Shown one piece after another: positions 30,489-39,121 of a stretch of 48,519 nucleotides of DNA. Location of the stretch: the NCBI RefSeq assembly GCF_019966495.1, contig NZ_JAIMIA010000029.1, positions 1-48,519 on the forward strand, given 5' to 3'. This stretch comes from Tateyamaria pelophila (GTDB taxonomy: Bacteria > Pseudomonadota > Alphaproteobacteria > Rhodobacterales > Rhodobacteraceae). The translations under genes were made by a program, and so were the position numbers. How positions within the stretch are numbered: the stretch's first letter is position 1; every line of letters starts with the position of its first letter. The notes beneath the pieces were generated by a model. It worked only from the letters and a program-made list of their open reading frames with translations. It ran no database searches and was not told where the DNA came from.

Positions 30489-31780
30489 GCCAATTTCTGA
30501 TGCCCTCGCTTGGTGCGGACATGGAGGCGGGCACCTTGGTGGAAAAGCTGCGAAATCCCGGCGAGCGAGTTGCCCGCGGGGATATCATTGCTGCAGTCGA
30601 GACCCAGAAAGGCGTAATCGAGATCGAGGTGTTCGAAGACGGCGTATTGCAGGAGTGGCTAGTTGATCTTGAAACCAAGGTTGATGTGGGCACACCGCTT
30701 GCGATGATCCAGACCGATCATGATGCTGCCACTGCGTCCTCTGCGTCTGACCCACCCAATCTGCCTGAACCGCAAGCACCGGAACCACCCAATCCTGAAG
30801 CGCCCCAGCCGCAAGATCCGCAACCGAATGTCGTGCCACCGGAAGAGCCTGAACGGCAAATTCCAGAGCCAGAGGTCCCCGGACCGGAAATCCCCATCCC
30901 CGAGGTTCCGCAACCTGACATTCAGCCGCCTGAAATTGGTGATATCGCGTTGCAGGAACGTCGGGTCGGAGACAAAAAACGCCTGCGAATAACGCCCTCT
31001 GCGCGTCGGCTTGCCGCGCAGAGGGGGATCGATCTGGGCACACTTTCCCATCAGAAAGACGCGCCGTTTTACCTGCAAGACATTGCCGCGCTGACACAAA
31101 CTGCAGATGCAACCCAGCCTTCAGAGATGCGCGCCGCAATCGCTGCGGCGATGTCTCGGTCCAAACGTGAAATCCCGCATTATTATCTGTCACACAGGGC
31201 GGACCTGACCAACGCTGATGAATTTGTCAGCGCGACCAACGCGACCCGCGCGCCAGAAACGCGGCTGATGTTGGGCGCGCTCTATCTCAAGGCGATCGCG
31301 CGGGCGGTCAAAAAGTTCCCGGAATTCAACGGTCATTTCAAAGACGATAATTTCGATCATAGCGAGGCATCCCATGTTGGCCTTGCCATCAGCCTGCGCG
31401 GCGGCGGGCTGGTTGCACCTGCGGTTTTTGACGCCGATGCGCAAGGCTTGGACGACGTGATGACCGCCATGCGCGATTTGATCACTCGTGTCCGTACCGG
31501 GCGGTTTCGTGCACGCGAACTGACAGATGCCACGATTACGGTGACCAGTCTTGGGGAGCGGGGCGTTGATCAACTGTATGGCGTCATCTATCCACCGCAG
31601 GTTGCCATTGTCGGGATCGGCACACCGGCCCTGACAGCACAGGTGCAGGGTGAAGCCTGCGTGCCGCGCCTGACCGCAACCATCACACTTGCAGCTGATC
31701 ACCGTGTCAGCAACGGTCGCCGAGGCGGGCTTTTCTTGCAAGAAATTGTCAAACATCTGCAGAACCCGGAGACATTATGA
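30485..31780 (+). CDS. 2-oxoacid dehydrogenase E2 (dihydrolipoamide acyltransferase)
   Basis: A 431-residue E2. An N-terminal lipoyl domain (1-78) carries the lipoylated Lys in [16 protein letters not shown] (about 42). Next comes a ~70-residue linker of Pro/Glu repeats, then the peripheral subunit-binding domain [20 protein letters not shown] (about 162-181) and the catalytic acyltransferase domain (210-431), where the active-site motif reads [13 protein letters not shown]. DHRxxxG usually has Asp before Gly; here it is Asn. His and the helix are kept. It overlaps E1 and the acyl carrier gene by 4 nt. Confidence 0.9.
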   Translation: MSQFLMPSLGADMEAGTLVEKLRNPGERVARGDIIAAVETQKGVIEIEVFEDGVLQEWLVDLETKVDVGTPLAMIQTDHDAATASSASDPPNLPEPQAPEPPNPEAPQPQDPQPNVVPPEEPERQIPEPEVPGPEIPIPEVPQPDIQPPEIGDIALQERRVGDKKRLRITPSARRLAAQRGIDLGTLSHQKDAPFYLQDIAALTQTADATQPSEMRAAIAAAMSRSKREIPHYYLSHRADLTNADEFVSATNATRAPETRLMLGALYLKAIARAVKKFPEFNGHFKDDNFDHSEASHVGLAISLRGGGLVAPAVFDADAQGLDDVMTAMRDLITRVRTGRFRARELTDATITVTSLGERGVDQLYGVIYPPQVAIVGIGTPALTAQVQGEACVPRLTATITLAADHRVSNGRRGGLFLQEIVKHLQNPETL

Positions 31781-32031
31781 ACGACGACACCATCCAAACC
31801 GCGCTGCAGCAGGAGCTTTACCGGATCGCCCCCGATATCGATATCGACGATATCGACCTCACGGCGGACTTGAGGGAAGAATTCGACATTGATTCAATGG
31901 ATTTCCTGAACCTCGTTACGGCTCTTGGCAAACGGTTTGGCCTTGAAATGCCCGAGGCCGATTATGACAGGATGCGCAGCTTCAGCGACCTTTTGGGATA
32001 CCTGCAAGCCCAGACTGATCAGACGCCCTGA
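31777..32031 (+). CDS. Acyl carrier protein
   Basis: An 84-residue, very acidic four-helix carrier. The phosphopantetheine attachment site is Ser40 in EEFDIDSMDFLNLVTAL, a good ACP signature (DSMDF instead of the usual DSLDT/V). It is co-translated with E2 through an ATGA overlap and is the last gene of the acs-E1-E2-ACP quartet. Fatty-acid ACPs are not normally in 2-oxoacid dehydrogenase operons, so it may be dedicated to this system, for example as acceptor of the E2 acyl group; that is inference. IS5 inserted 12 bp downstream, so any following genes may have been separated. Confidence 0.88.
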   Translation: MNDDTIQTALQQELYRIAPDIDIDDIDLTADLREEFDIDSMDFLNLVTALGKRFGLEMPEADYDRMRSFSDLLGYLQAQTDQTP

Positions 32032-32043
32032 GCGGTCTTGCTA

Positions 32044-32875
32044 GGGTCAGGATGCATTGATTTCCGTTGTTCTGCCTGATTCACGGCTCTGAAAACGGAG
32101 CGGTGACATGAGCGATCTATACTGGCTGAGCGACACGCAGATGGCCAAGCTGGAACCCTTTTTCCCGAAGTCCCACGGCAAGCCCCGTGTGGACGATAGG
32201 CGGGCGTTGAGCGGAATAATATTCTTCAACCGCAATGGCTTACGATGGTGCGATGCGCCTGCAGAGTATGGGCCACACAAGACCCTTTATAGCCGATGGA
32301 AGCGGTGGAGCGAGAAAGGCATCTTTGCTCGGATGCTTCTGGAACTGGCCGATCAAGGCGGCGGGACTGACACGCTGATGATCGATGCGACGCATCTGAT
32401 GACGCACCGCACAGCCTCAAGCCTGGGGCTGAAAAAAGGGGGCGCGGCCGCCTGATCGGGCGCACCAAGGGCGGGATGAACTCGAAACTGCACGCGGTAA
32501 CAGACGCGGCTGGCCGCCCGCTGCGGATGTTTCTGACGGCCGGCCACCGGAGCGATTACATCGGCGCGCCGGCACTGCTGGACGGCCTTCCTCCCGCCGA
32601 ACACATGCTGGCGGACCGTGGATACGATGCGGAATGGTATCGCGAAGCCCTTGAGGACAAGAGGATCACTCCGTGCATCCCTTCCCGAAAGAACCGCAAG
32701 GTTCCGATCCCCCATGACGAAGCCCGATACCGCAAGCGCCACAAGATCGAGAACAGCTTCGCTCGGCTCAATGACTGGCGACGGGTCGTAACACGCTACG
32801 ACAGGTGCCCCAAAGTCTTCTTATCAGCATGCGCATTGGCTGCCGTCGTCATGTTCTGGTTATGAATCCTGACCC
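32044..32875 (+). mobile_element. IS5 family (IS427-group) element, complete
   Basis: An 832-bp element with terminal repeats GGGTCAGGAT (32044-32053) and ATCCTGACCC (32866-32875), flanked by TA on both sides, which fits the short TA target duplication of IS427-like elements. It carries the two-frame transposase described separately. Confidence 0.85.
32108..32865 (+). CDS. IS5/IS427 transposase, two frames joined by frameshift
   Basis: The first frame (32108-32455) encodes the N-terminal domain beginning MSDLYWLSDTQMAKLEPFFP and the first catalytic Asp in TLMIDATHLMTH. The second frame, from about 32440 to 32865, holds GRLIGRTKGGMNSKLHAV, LADRGYDAEWYREAL and HKIENSFARLNDWRRV with the catalytic Glu. 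They meet at AAAAAAGGGGG (about 32430-32440), the slippery run used for programmed frameshifting in this IS group. The element is probably functional. Confidence 0.85.
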
Positions 32876-32890
32876 TAAACAAGAAACAAC

Positions 32891-33032
32891 GGTTCTGTCG
32901 CAAACTTCAGCGCACGACGGAATGACTCATAACTTTGGCCACAGCTATCCAGCGAGTGCTGTGAATTGTTGGAATGCGGATTGGCCAGAGGAGTCGAATT
33001 GTCGCTTGTGGATCATGTGGGCGACTTCGATG
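32891..33032 (-). mobile_element. IS6 fragment A (transposase 3' end)
   Basis: Begins with the same 17-bp repeat as the complete IS6 and is identical to 17557-17698, then stops at the IS21 end. Coding runs on the minus strand. Confidence 0.9.
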
Positions 33033-33725
33033 TGTCAATCCCGGAGCAAAATTGGCCAATTTCCCGGTGTAAAATTGGACAGTTTGGTTGGGAGTTAGCC
33101 GCGCCTTGGCGCGCGTGCTCTCCAGATAGCTGACGTGTGCCAAGGCGCACTGGCCGCAGGCCAGTCTTTGTCGTCCTGGTGTTTGCTGAGGTCAGGTTTT
33201 GGCTTTGCGGCTTTGGCTTAGCCTGAAGCTCTCGCCGTTCATTTCGAGAATGTGGACGTGATGGGTTAGGCGATCGAGGATGGCGCCTGTAAGACGTTCA
33301 GACCCGAAGACCTCGGTCCATTCATCGAATGGCAGGTTCGAGGTGATGATGATCGAACCACGCTCGTAGCGTTGTGAGATGACCTCGAACAACAACTCGG
33401 CGCCGGTTTTGCTGAGCGGAACGAAGCCCAGTTCATCGATGATCAGCAGGTCCTGGCTGACCAGCAGCTTTTGCAGACGCTGCAGACGCCGTTCGTCGGC
33501 TGCCTCAATCAGTTCGTGGACCAGGGCGGCTGCCGTCGTGAAGCGAACCTTGAGACCCTTCTGGCAGGCGGCCAGTCCAAGCCCCAGGGCGACGTGGGTC
33601 TTGCCGGTGCCACTCGGGCCCAGGGCGATGACGTTCTCTCGCCGATCGGCGAAGGCGCAGCGGGCAAGCTCCATGGTCAAGACCTTGTTCACCGAGGGGA
33701 TGACCTTGAAGTCGAAGCTGTCCAC
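33033..33725 (-). mobile_element. IS21 family end with truncated istB
   Basis: From TGTCAATCCCGG at 33033 the sequence shows the repeated AAAATTGG motifs typical of IS21 termini, followed by minus-strand istB (33192-33725). About 178 residues of this AAA+ transposition helper remain, with P-loop LGPSGTGKTHVALGLGLAAC, Walker B LLIIDELGFVPLSKTGAEL and the C-terminal SQSRKAKT tail. About 60-70 N-terminal residues and the whole istA are missing; the join to IS6 sequence lies at 33725/33726. It is a nonautonomous remnant. Confidence 0.85.
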
Positions 33726-34134
33726 AGCTGCGGCAACGGCGTTCTTTGCACGCACAATCGGCAAAAACGGCTTCCCCGACAGAGTTGTAATCGACAAAAG
33801 CGGGGCAAATCTCGCAGGGCTGCAGAACATGAATTGCCTACTGATTTTGAACGAATGGTTTTGGCTGATCGAAATCCTGCAGGTCAAGAACCTGAACAAC
33901 ATCATTGAGCAGGACCACCGGTTCATCAAGAAACTGACAAGGCAAATGAAGGGGTTCAAATCCTTCCGCTCGGCCACTGCAACGCTGGAAGGCATCGAAG
34001 TCGCCCACATGATCCACAAGCGACAATTCGACTCCTCTGGCCAATCCGCATTCCAACAATTCACAGCACTCGCTGGATAGCTGTGGCCAAAGTTATGAGT
34101 CATTCCGTCGTGCGCTGAAGTTTGCGACAGAACC
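33726..34134 (+). mobile_element. IS6 fragment B (transposase 3' half, inverted)
   Basis: Identical in reverse complement to 17557-17965 of the complete IS6, coding on the plus strand for the C-terminal half of the transposase (FPDRVVIDKSGAN onward) and ending with the terminal repeat at 34118-34134. Together with fragment A it gives two copies of the same IS end facing outward around IS21 DNA. Confidence 0.9.
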
Positions 34135-34228
34135 GTTAAAGCCTTGTGCTATAGACACTTAGCACATCAGACATTTAGCGAGGCTTACTCGATTAGAAAC
34201 ACGCGCGGGCTTGGGCTGGTTTTCGTCG

Positions 34229-34660
34229 TTACGGCGCGGGCCAAATTGCACGAATATCTTCTGGAAGGCTCGCCCTCACGTCGTTAACTTCGCCTTGACT
34301 GAGCCTGTGGTTGAGCAGCTCGAAAACGCACTTGATGTCCTGACTGCCTCGATACTCTTCGGTGTCCTTCATTTGCGCATCGATGAAGCCGACAAAGCTG
34401 TACGCACGCCGCTCCTTTATTGGTGTATTTTTCGGGACCCAACCTTCAAACAGCATGCCGCGCAACAACAAAGGCAATTGTGCCGAAAGCTGTGCAAGCT
34501 CGTTTACCATCAAATGATCGCGCAAATGCTGAAACGTCTCCCTCAAAAGCCGCAGGGCACTGCGTTTTGAAGCCCAATCCAGTCTCGAGGCCAGTTCGTT
34601 GATCCACTCGTGGGCCAGATGAACAGTGTGGTCAATCACTTCCAGATTTTGCGCTGTCAT
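34229..34660 (-). CDS. DUF2267 domain protein
   Basis: A 143-residue, mainly helical soluble protein. Features of DUF2267: VHLAHEWINELASRLDW at the start, LRLLRETFQHLRDHLMVNEL, QLPLLLRGMLFEGWVPKNTP, and the C-terminal LPEDIRAIWP. Family members are common in proteobacterial stress clusters, near universal stress proteins as here; molecular function is not known. ATG at 34660 has GGGAG 7 nt upstream. The 360-bp gap beyond it (34661-35021) has only a weak FNR-like site. Confidence 0.85.
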   Translation of the reverse strand: MTAQNLEVIDHTVHLAHEWINELASRLDWASKRSALRLLRETFQHLRDHLMVNELAQLSAQLPLLLRGMLFEGWVPKNTPIKERRAYSFVGFIDAQMKDTEEYRGSQDIKCVFELLNHRLSQGEVNDVRASLPEDIRAIWPAP

Positions 34661-35021
34661 AGAATACTCCCTTGTCCCAGCTTAAAGCGCGGAACCAATG
34701 CACGTAGAAATCAAGCATAACTGCCTAGTTTGCGATAAAGATTTCATCAAAAAACCTTTTAGTTTTGAGAATGCTTACGCGCTCTTTTTAGGACATCCTG
34801 TTCACCTTGACATTGACCTCGCTCAACTGGCTTCGGTGCAAAGTCGTTTCTTGAGTACATGCTTACTCTGCCTGCTCAGTGCCTACGTCTTGTGTCTGAT
34901 GAACTTCAGCCGAACGTGAGTTTGAATGACCTGCGCCCCGAAGGCTCCCTCAAACAAAAAATCATAGCCTGCTCAACTTGTGTTCATTCACCAAAAATTT
35001 CGTGACCCGCTTTTTAAATAT
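34661..35021. other. Intergenic region between DUF2267 and usp genes
   Basis: AT-rich. A plus-strand open frame of 73 codons (34698-34919) has no recognisable domain or good start and I do not count it. The only feature worth naming is the weak box at 34813. Confidence 0.5.
34813..34826. promoter_or_regulatory. FNR-like box (weak) upstream of DUF2267 gene
   Basis: TTGACCTCGCTCAA, two mismatches to TTGAT-N4-ATCAA and 13 of 14 positions identical to the site at 1083-1096, 153 nt upstream of the DUF2267 start. Confidence 0.25.
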
Positions 35022-35468
35022 TTAGCGCAACACCAAAACAGGGGTTTTTGAGGTTGCCAACACTTCAGCAGTTTCGCTGCCCAGCATAACTCTTCCAAGC
35101 CCCCTGCGCCCATGCGAGGCCATCACGATGAGGTCACAGTCCTCCAATTCTGCAGCTTGGATAATGCCTTCAGCTGCGGGCCTGTCCAGAATATGGTGTG
35201 TCTCCACTTGCACTCCGAGTTTCACCGCAACCTCTTTTGCTGCATTCAGAATATTCTGTGCAGAAGTTTTGGCGGCCTCTTCAAATTCTCTGACGGCATC
35301 TACCTGTCCGGTCTCAATACCGCTTGCAATCTGAAATGCTGACCAGGTTTCAGTTACTGTAACGAACAAGACACTAGCGCCGACGGCTCGAGCCAAGGCA
35401 GCTCCATGCTCAACCGCGGACTGAGCCAACTCAGACCCATCTGTCGCAACAAGTATTTTATTGTACAT
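35022..35468 (-). CDS. Universal stress protein (UspA family)
   Basis: A 148-residue single-domain Usp. N-terminal KILVATDGSELAQSAVEHG and the C-terminal ATP-binding pattern G-2x-G-9x-G in SHGRRGLGRVMLGSETAEVL (about 116-135), then TPVLVLR, indicate the nucleotide-binding subtype. GAGGTGG lies 6 nt before the ATG. It sits beside DUF2267 and near other stress genes of the island, probably a response to energy or oxygen limitation. Confidence 0.92.
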   Translation of the reverse strand: MYNKILVATDGSELAQSAVEHGAALARAVGASVLFVTVTETWSAFQIASGIETGQVDAVREFEEAAKTSAQNILNAAKEVAVKLGVQVETHHILDRPAAEGIIQAAELEDCDLIVMASHGRRGLGRVMLGSETAEVLATSKTPVLVLR

Positions 35469-35850
35469 TTCGCCACCTCAAAAGTAGTTGATAGATCAGG
35501 AACAGTACACATTGGCATCCGCCCCTGTCTCCGCACGAGGATGGTTGCAGCTGTCTAAATCAGTGACAAGAAAAATTTTAGAAATGCGTCTGCTTCGAAC
35601 TCAGTGCAGCCTTGCGCCACAACTGACGGCAGCAATCTGAACAGCCCACGAGCCAAGAGCGCTTTCGCTTTCCGATCCAGAGATAGCCAGTAGGAAGACT
35701 TGGCCAAGCAGATTGTCACCAAGATCCCGGCTCGGACCCGTCGCACCCATCATATGGGTCAAGCCACGCGGCGATCTGGTTTGATGCAGGCGTCGATAAC
35801 ACCCGTTGTATTGATTTAATCCATATTGGCCTTTCCACTCCTCGTTTTCA
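35469..35850. other. Intergenic region without recognised gene
   Basis: Upstream of usp. A minus-strand frame of 63 codons (35555-35746) has a plausible amino-acid composition but no family I know; no convincing promoter, terminator or repeat was found. Confidence 0.4.
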
Positions 35851-36261
35851 GTTCAGATCGCCCGTTCGCAGCAGATGGACGTCGTCGTCGCGCAGATCCC
35901 CTGTCCACTCAGATCGACCGGAAAAGCCCACGTAGGCCTCGGGAGCAGCCAACGGCGGACGTTCTCATAACTAGGAATGGGATAAGTCCGCGCCGCTTAC
36001 CACAAAATGCTGAGTTACAAGTGCTGCCCCTGACAAAAACGCCACATCTTCAAGGGTTTCACGAGGCGCAGAGGTGACCCAGGGCGGCATCCGGGGTAGG
36101 CTGGTTGGGTCAGAACCACAATGATCAGGCTTATGTTTCATACGCAGAGTCTGTCGTATCGCGGCGCTTTCGTCCACAATATGATGTTCAAGCCGCCCCA
36201 CCTTACAGTTCTCTGCTATGTCCAATAACGTTTGCCTTATCGGACACATTTGGATATTCAT
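35851..36261 (-). pseudogene. DUF1403-like protein remnant, frameshifted
   Basis: Minus-strand reading gives SLPRMPPWVTSAPRETLEDV and AFLSGAALVTQHFVV, then after a frame change near 35970 LAAPEAYVGFSGRSEWTGDL and VHLLRTGDLN. This resembles the start of DUF1403 proteins, which occur on Rhodobacterales plasmids. The rest of the protein is absent. The assignment is from memory of the family pattern and is tentative. Confidence 0.4.
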
Positions 36262-36375
36262 CGAAATATGGCAAAAGATGAAGCATTCCCAAGTACGTTC
36301 TCACCCAATGGACTGCGCGCGCGTACGTTCAGTGCCACACAAAAATCGCCGTCTCGCGACAACGCCTCAAAGCGG

Positions 36376-36669
36376 TCACACACCGTCGATCAAGATATCC
36401 AAAGCGCGCTTCAGAGCATCCCGCTGCGCCGCAAGCGATCCGGTGGGCGCGCTCAACTCCGCCCCCGGAACAGCCGCCAACTCCTGCACCCGCACGATCC
36501 AGCGCGCACCATCGACCTCCACGATGGGCGTCAGCCCCGGAAAGGCCGTGTAGAGGCCCGCATCGCGCAGTGGTGCCACGATCCGCGACGCATCGATGCC
36601 GATCAGATCCGTTTGCAAGTCTACCACAAGCTGCCCGCCCTTCAGGCGATAAAGATCGAACTGCGCCAT
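36376..36669 (-). CDS. ccdB: CcdB-family toxin
   Basis: A 97-residue toxin of the CcdB/MazF fold whose known members poison DNA gyrase. The start MAQFDLYRLKGGQLVVDLQT is the CcdB signature, and the conserved C-terminal helix (AAQRDALKRALDILIDGV) is present and ends close to the residues that bind gyrase. GAGGG lies 7 nt before the ATG. It follows ccdA by 12 nt on the same strand as a toxin-antitoxin operon, located beside the partition genes, consistent with plasmid maintenance. Confidence 0.88.
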   Translation of the reverse strand: MAQFDLYRLKGGQLVVDLQTDLIGIDASRIVAPLRDAGLYTAFPGLTPIVEVDGARWIVRVQELAAVPGAELSAPTGSLAAQRDALKRALDILIDGV

Positions 36670-36681
36670 TCGAACAGCCCT

Positions 36682-36903
36682 CTAGAAGCTTCTGAACTGC
36701 GCGAGGGGCAACCCGTCGCGGGCAACCTCCTCTGCATAATCATTGATCGCGCCCTCGTTCGCTGCGCGCCACAAGCGGTTGCGTTCGATCTTTGCCGCAT
36801 CAGCAATGGCAGCTTCTGCGAGACGCGACATGTTCAGCCCCAGCGCGCGGGCTGTTTCTGCAACTTCGGCGTCCAATGTCAGATTAACCTTCACTCGCCC
36901 CAT
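36682..36903 (-). CDS. ccdA: CcdA-family antitoxin
   Basis: A 73-residue antitoxin. The N-terminal ribbon-helix-helix (MGRVKVNLTLDAEVAETARALG) binds the operator, and the charged C-terminal tail (NRLWRAANEGAINDYAEEV) is the CcdB-neutralising region. ATG at 36903 follows GGGAGGCG; the longer frame to 36981 runs into the integrase gene and is rejected. The operon probably represses itself; a 10-bp palindrome lies immediately upstream. Confidence 0.88.
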   Translation of the reverse strand: MGRVKVNLTLDAEVAETARALGLNMSRLAEAAIADAAKIERNRLWRAANEGAINDYAEEVARDGLPLAQFRSF

Positions 36904-36918
36904 TCTCGCCTCCCCGAA

Positions 36919-36928
36919 CATACGTATG
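36919..36928. promoter_or_regulatory. CATACGTATG palindrome between ccdA and integrase
   Basis: A perfect 10-bp palindrome in the 22-bp spacer of two divergent genes. It includes the integrase start codon and is 15 nt from the ccdA start. It suits a ribbon-helix-helix antitoxin operator, but this is inference. Confidence 0.45.
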
Positions 36929-37984
36929 CCTAAAGAGTATAAATCGAGCAACTCCATCCCGCAAGCGGCAACTGATTCCATCGCCCTGCCGAACGATGTT
37001 GCAGGTTCTGGTACCCTCGATCGTCTCGTCGATTCCGCGCGGGACTATGCCGCCGCCGCAACCGCCGAGAATACGAACAAGGCTTATACCGCAGATTGGA
37101 AACACTTTTCCCGGTGGTGCCGCCAGAAGGGCGCAGAGCCCCTGCCCCCGTCATCCGAGTTGATCGGGCTGTATATCACAGACTTGGCCTTGCCCGCTGA
37201 CGCCTCCCCTGCCCTGTCGGCCGCAACCATCGACCGCCGCCTCTCCGGCCTTGCCTGGAATTACACACAACGCGGGTTTTCCCTCGACCGCAAGAACCGC
37301 CATATCGCCACGGTATTGGCCGGGATCAGGCGCAAGCACGCGCGCCCACCCGTCCAGAAAGAAGCCATTCTTGCCGAGGATATCCTGGCGATGGTAGCCG
37401 CCCTGCCCTTTGATCTGCGCGGATTGCGTGACCGAGCGATCCTTCTCCTCGGTTATGCCGGCGGGTTGCGCCGCTCCGAGATCGTGAGCCTTGATGTGAA
37501 CAAGGATGATACCATGGCCTCCGGCGGCTGGATCGACATCCTGGAGGACGGTGCGTTGCTCTGGCTCAACGCCAAATCCGGTTGGCGCACGGTCGAAATT
37601 GGCCGAGGATCGAGCGAACAAACCTGCCCCGTTCACGCGCTGGAGCAATGGCTGCACTTCGCCAAGATCGACTTCGGACCGATTTTTGTGCGCACGTCCC
37701 GCGACGGCAAACGCGCCGTTGACGCACGTCTGAGTGACAAACATGTCGCCCGGCTGATCAAACAAACCGTTCTGGCCGCAGGCATCCGCAGCGACCTTCC
37801 CGAAAAAGAACGGCTGGCGATGTTTTCCGGCCACTCACTGCGCGCGGGCCTCGCCAGCTCCGCAGAGGTTGATGAGCGCTATGTTCAGAAGCATCTTGGT
37901 CACGCATCGGCAGAGATGACCCGGCGATACCAACGGCGCAGGGACAGATTTCGCGTGAATCTCACCAAAGCCGCAGGTTTGTAA
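36926..37984 (+). CDS. Tyrosine recombinase/integrase
   Basis: A 352-residue recombinase. The N-terminal SAM-like core-binding domain is at about 30-150 (NTNKAYTADWKHFSRWCRQK) and the catalytic domain at 165-345. Catalytic residues: first Arg in GYAGGLRRSEIVSL (about 182), HSLRAG (about 303-308, His-x-x-Arg), His in HLGHAS (about 325) and the nucleophile Tyr in RRYQRRRD (about 335). It may resolve plasmid dimers, given that it stands between ccdAB and parS/parAB; alternatively it is a remnant of an integrative element. No Shine-Dalgarno is seen before the ATG. Confidence 0.88.
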   Translation: MPKEYKSSNSIPQAATDSIALPNDVAGSGTLDRLVDSARDYAAAATAENTNKAYTADWKHFSRWCRQKGAEPLPPSSELIGLYITDLALPADASPALSAATIDRRLSGLAWNYTQRGFSLDRKNRHIATVLAGIRRKHARPPVQKEAILAEDILAMVAALPFDLRGLRDRAILLLGYAGGLRRSEIVSLDVNKDDTMASGGWIDILEDGALLWLNAKSGWRTVEIGRGSSEQTCPVHALEQWLHFAKIDFGPIFVRTSRDGKRAVDARLSDKHVARLIKQTVLAAGIRSDLPEKERLAMFSGHSLRAGLASSAEVDERYVQKHLGHASAEMTRRYQRRRDRFRVNLTKAAGL

Positions 37985-38011
37985 GCAAATCCGTTGCCAG
38001 CCAACGACGGG

Positions 38012-38027
38012 GTTACCCGTGGGTAAC
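38012..38027. other. parS-like centromere site 1
   Basis: GTTACCCGTGGGTAAC, 16-bp near-perfect palindrome (symmetry broken only in the two central bases), just after the integrase stop and downstream of parB. Confidence 0.75.
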
Positions 38028-38039
38028 CCGCCATCGCCA

Positions 38040-38055
38040 GTTACCCACGGGTAAC
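38040..38055. other. parS-like centromere site 2
   Basis: GTTACCCACGGGTAAC, the reverse complement of site 1, 12 bp further on and touching the end of parB. Confidence 0.75.
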
Positions 38056-38056
38056 C

Positions 38057-39121
38057 TTACCGCACTCTGGGTCCCCTCAGCGCGTCCTCAAACGCACGGA
38101 TCGCATCTTCGAGAACAGATTTTGGTGTCAGGGTAAAATCCTGACCGCTGACGATCCGCAACTCACCATCCCGTGCGGTCACTTTTGTCTGCCCGACGAA
38201 GAATTCAAACTTCTGCTTGGGTGCAGGCGACGTAGACGTTTTGGCCTTGACCTGGCTCTTGTTGACCAAAAAGCTCTTGAGCACGTCCGTCTGCGCCTCC
38301 ACCGTCGCCGCGGCTTTCAAACGTTCCCGAAGATCCTCTGCCTGTTCTTGCGACGTGATCGCCCGCGCCACATCGACGCCAAGATTGCGCGCCACGGCCT
38401 TGGGCCATTTCAAATCATTACCGAGCGACGTGAGCAAAAAGACAAAACTGCGGATGTAAGACCGCTTGGTTTTGTGCAGTGCGCCGTACAGACGCAACAC
38501 AAGCTCGGCCGGGTCAGTTTCCTCTACGCCGGGGTCCTGTGCTGCAGTGATCGCGACCTGCGCCATTTCCGCAAATGTCAGATCCTCGCGCACCACGTTT
38601 TCTTCGACCATGTCGACATAGCGCAGAACGCGATCATCCTGACCGGCCTCGACACGGACGATCACGGTTTCGAACTCAGGCTTGCCGGTTTCGGTCAGCA
38701 ACTGGGTCAGCGCGGTCAAACGCCGCCAGCCTTTCTTGAGTTGATAGCGTCCATCGGCACCGACATAGACCTCGATCGGCTCTTTCTGTCCACGATCCCG
38801 GATCGATGCCTTGAGTTCTTCCATCTCGTCCGAGTTTGCCACGGCCTCAAGCGCAATCCGATCGCGCGGCAGATCGTCGGTCGCCACGTTACCCACGGGT
38901 AACTCCATCAACAACAACCCGTCGTCCTGTGCCGCACGGAACCGCTTGGCGTCTTCGGCGTTGCGCCGACGCTGTTCGACCTTGGCCTCCGTGGTCTCCT
39001 GAAGGCTTTCGGCTGCATCCCGCACCGCGGCACCCATTGGACCAGGCGCGCGTTCGCGGCGGGCAGGGCTGCTGGTGTCCGTTTCCAGTGGCGCAAAGCC
39101 GAACTTGTTCTTGCTGCTCAT
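38057..39121 (-). CDS. parB: ParB-family partition protein
   Basis: A 354-residue centromere-binding protein. The ParB N-terminal CTPase/nuclease-like domain is at about 80-170 (KEPIEVYVGADGRYQLKKGW, followed by ENVVREDLTFAEMA), then the helical DNA-binding region (about 195-275) and a C-terminal dimerisation part. The first 60 residues are charged and low complexity, with a QRRRNAEDAKRF stretch. It overlaps parA by 4 nt. Three palindromic sites that probably are its binding sites lie downstream (two) and within its own coding sequence (one). Confidence 0.9.
   Translation of the reverse strand: MSSKNKFGFAPLETDTSSPARRERAPGPMGAAVRDAAESLQETTEAKVEQRRRNAEDAKRFRAAQDDGLLLMELPVGNVATDDLPRDRIALEAVANSDEMEELKASIRDRGQKEPIEVYVGADGRYQLKKGWRRLTALTQLLTETGKPEFETVIVRVEAGQDDRVLRYVDMVEENVVREDLTFAEMAQVAITAAQDPGVEETDPAELVLRLYGALHKTKRSYIRSFVFLLTSLGNDLKWPKAVARNLGVDVARAITSQEQAEDLRERLKAAATVEAQTDVLKSFLVNKSQVKAKTSTSPAPKQKFEFFVGQTKVTARDGELRIVSGQDFTLTPKSVLEDAIRAFEDALRGPRVR
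38888..38903. other. parS-like centromere site 3 (inside parB)
   Basis: GTTACCCACGGGTAAC within codons about 73-78 of parB, identical to site 2. Confidence 0.7.

Noticed and set aside
34698-34919. Possible 73-residue gene upstream of usp
   Set aside because: No recognisable domain, poor ribosome site and odd composition with many Cys and Leu at the end.
35454-35510. TTGATAGATCA motif upstream of usp as another FNR box
   Set aside because: The half-sites are separated by 2 nt instead of 4, so it does not fit the box.
35555-35746. 63-codon minus-strand frame near usp
   Set aside because: Plausible composition but no recognised family, start signal or supporting context.
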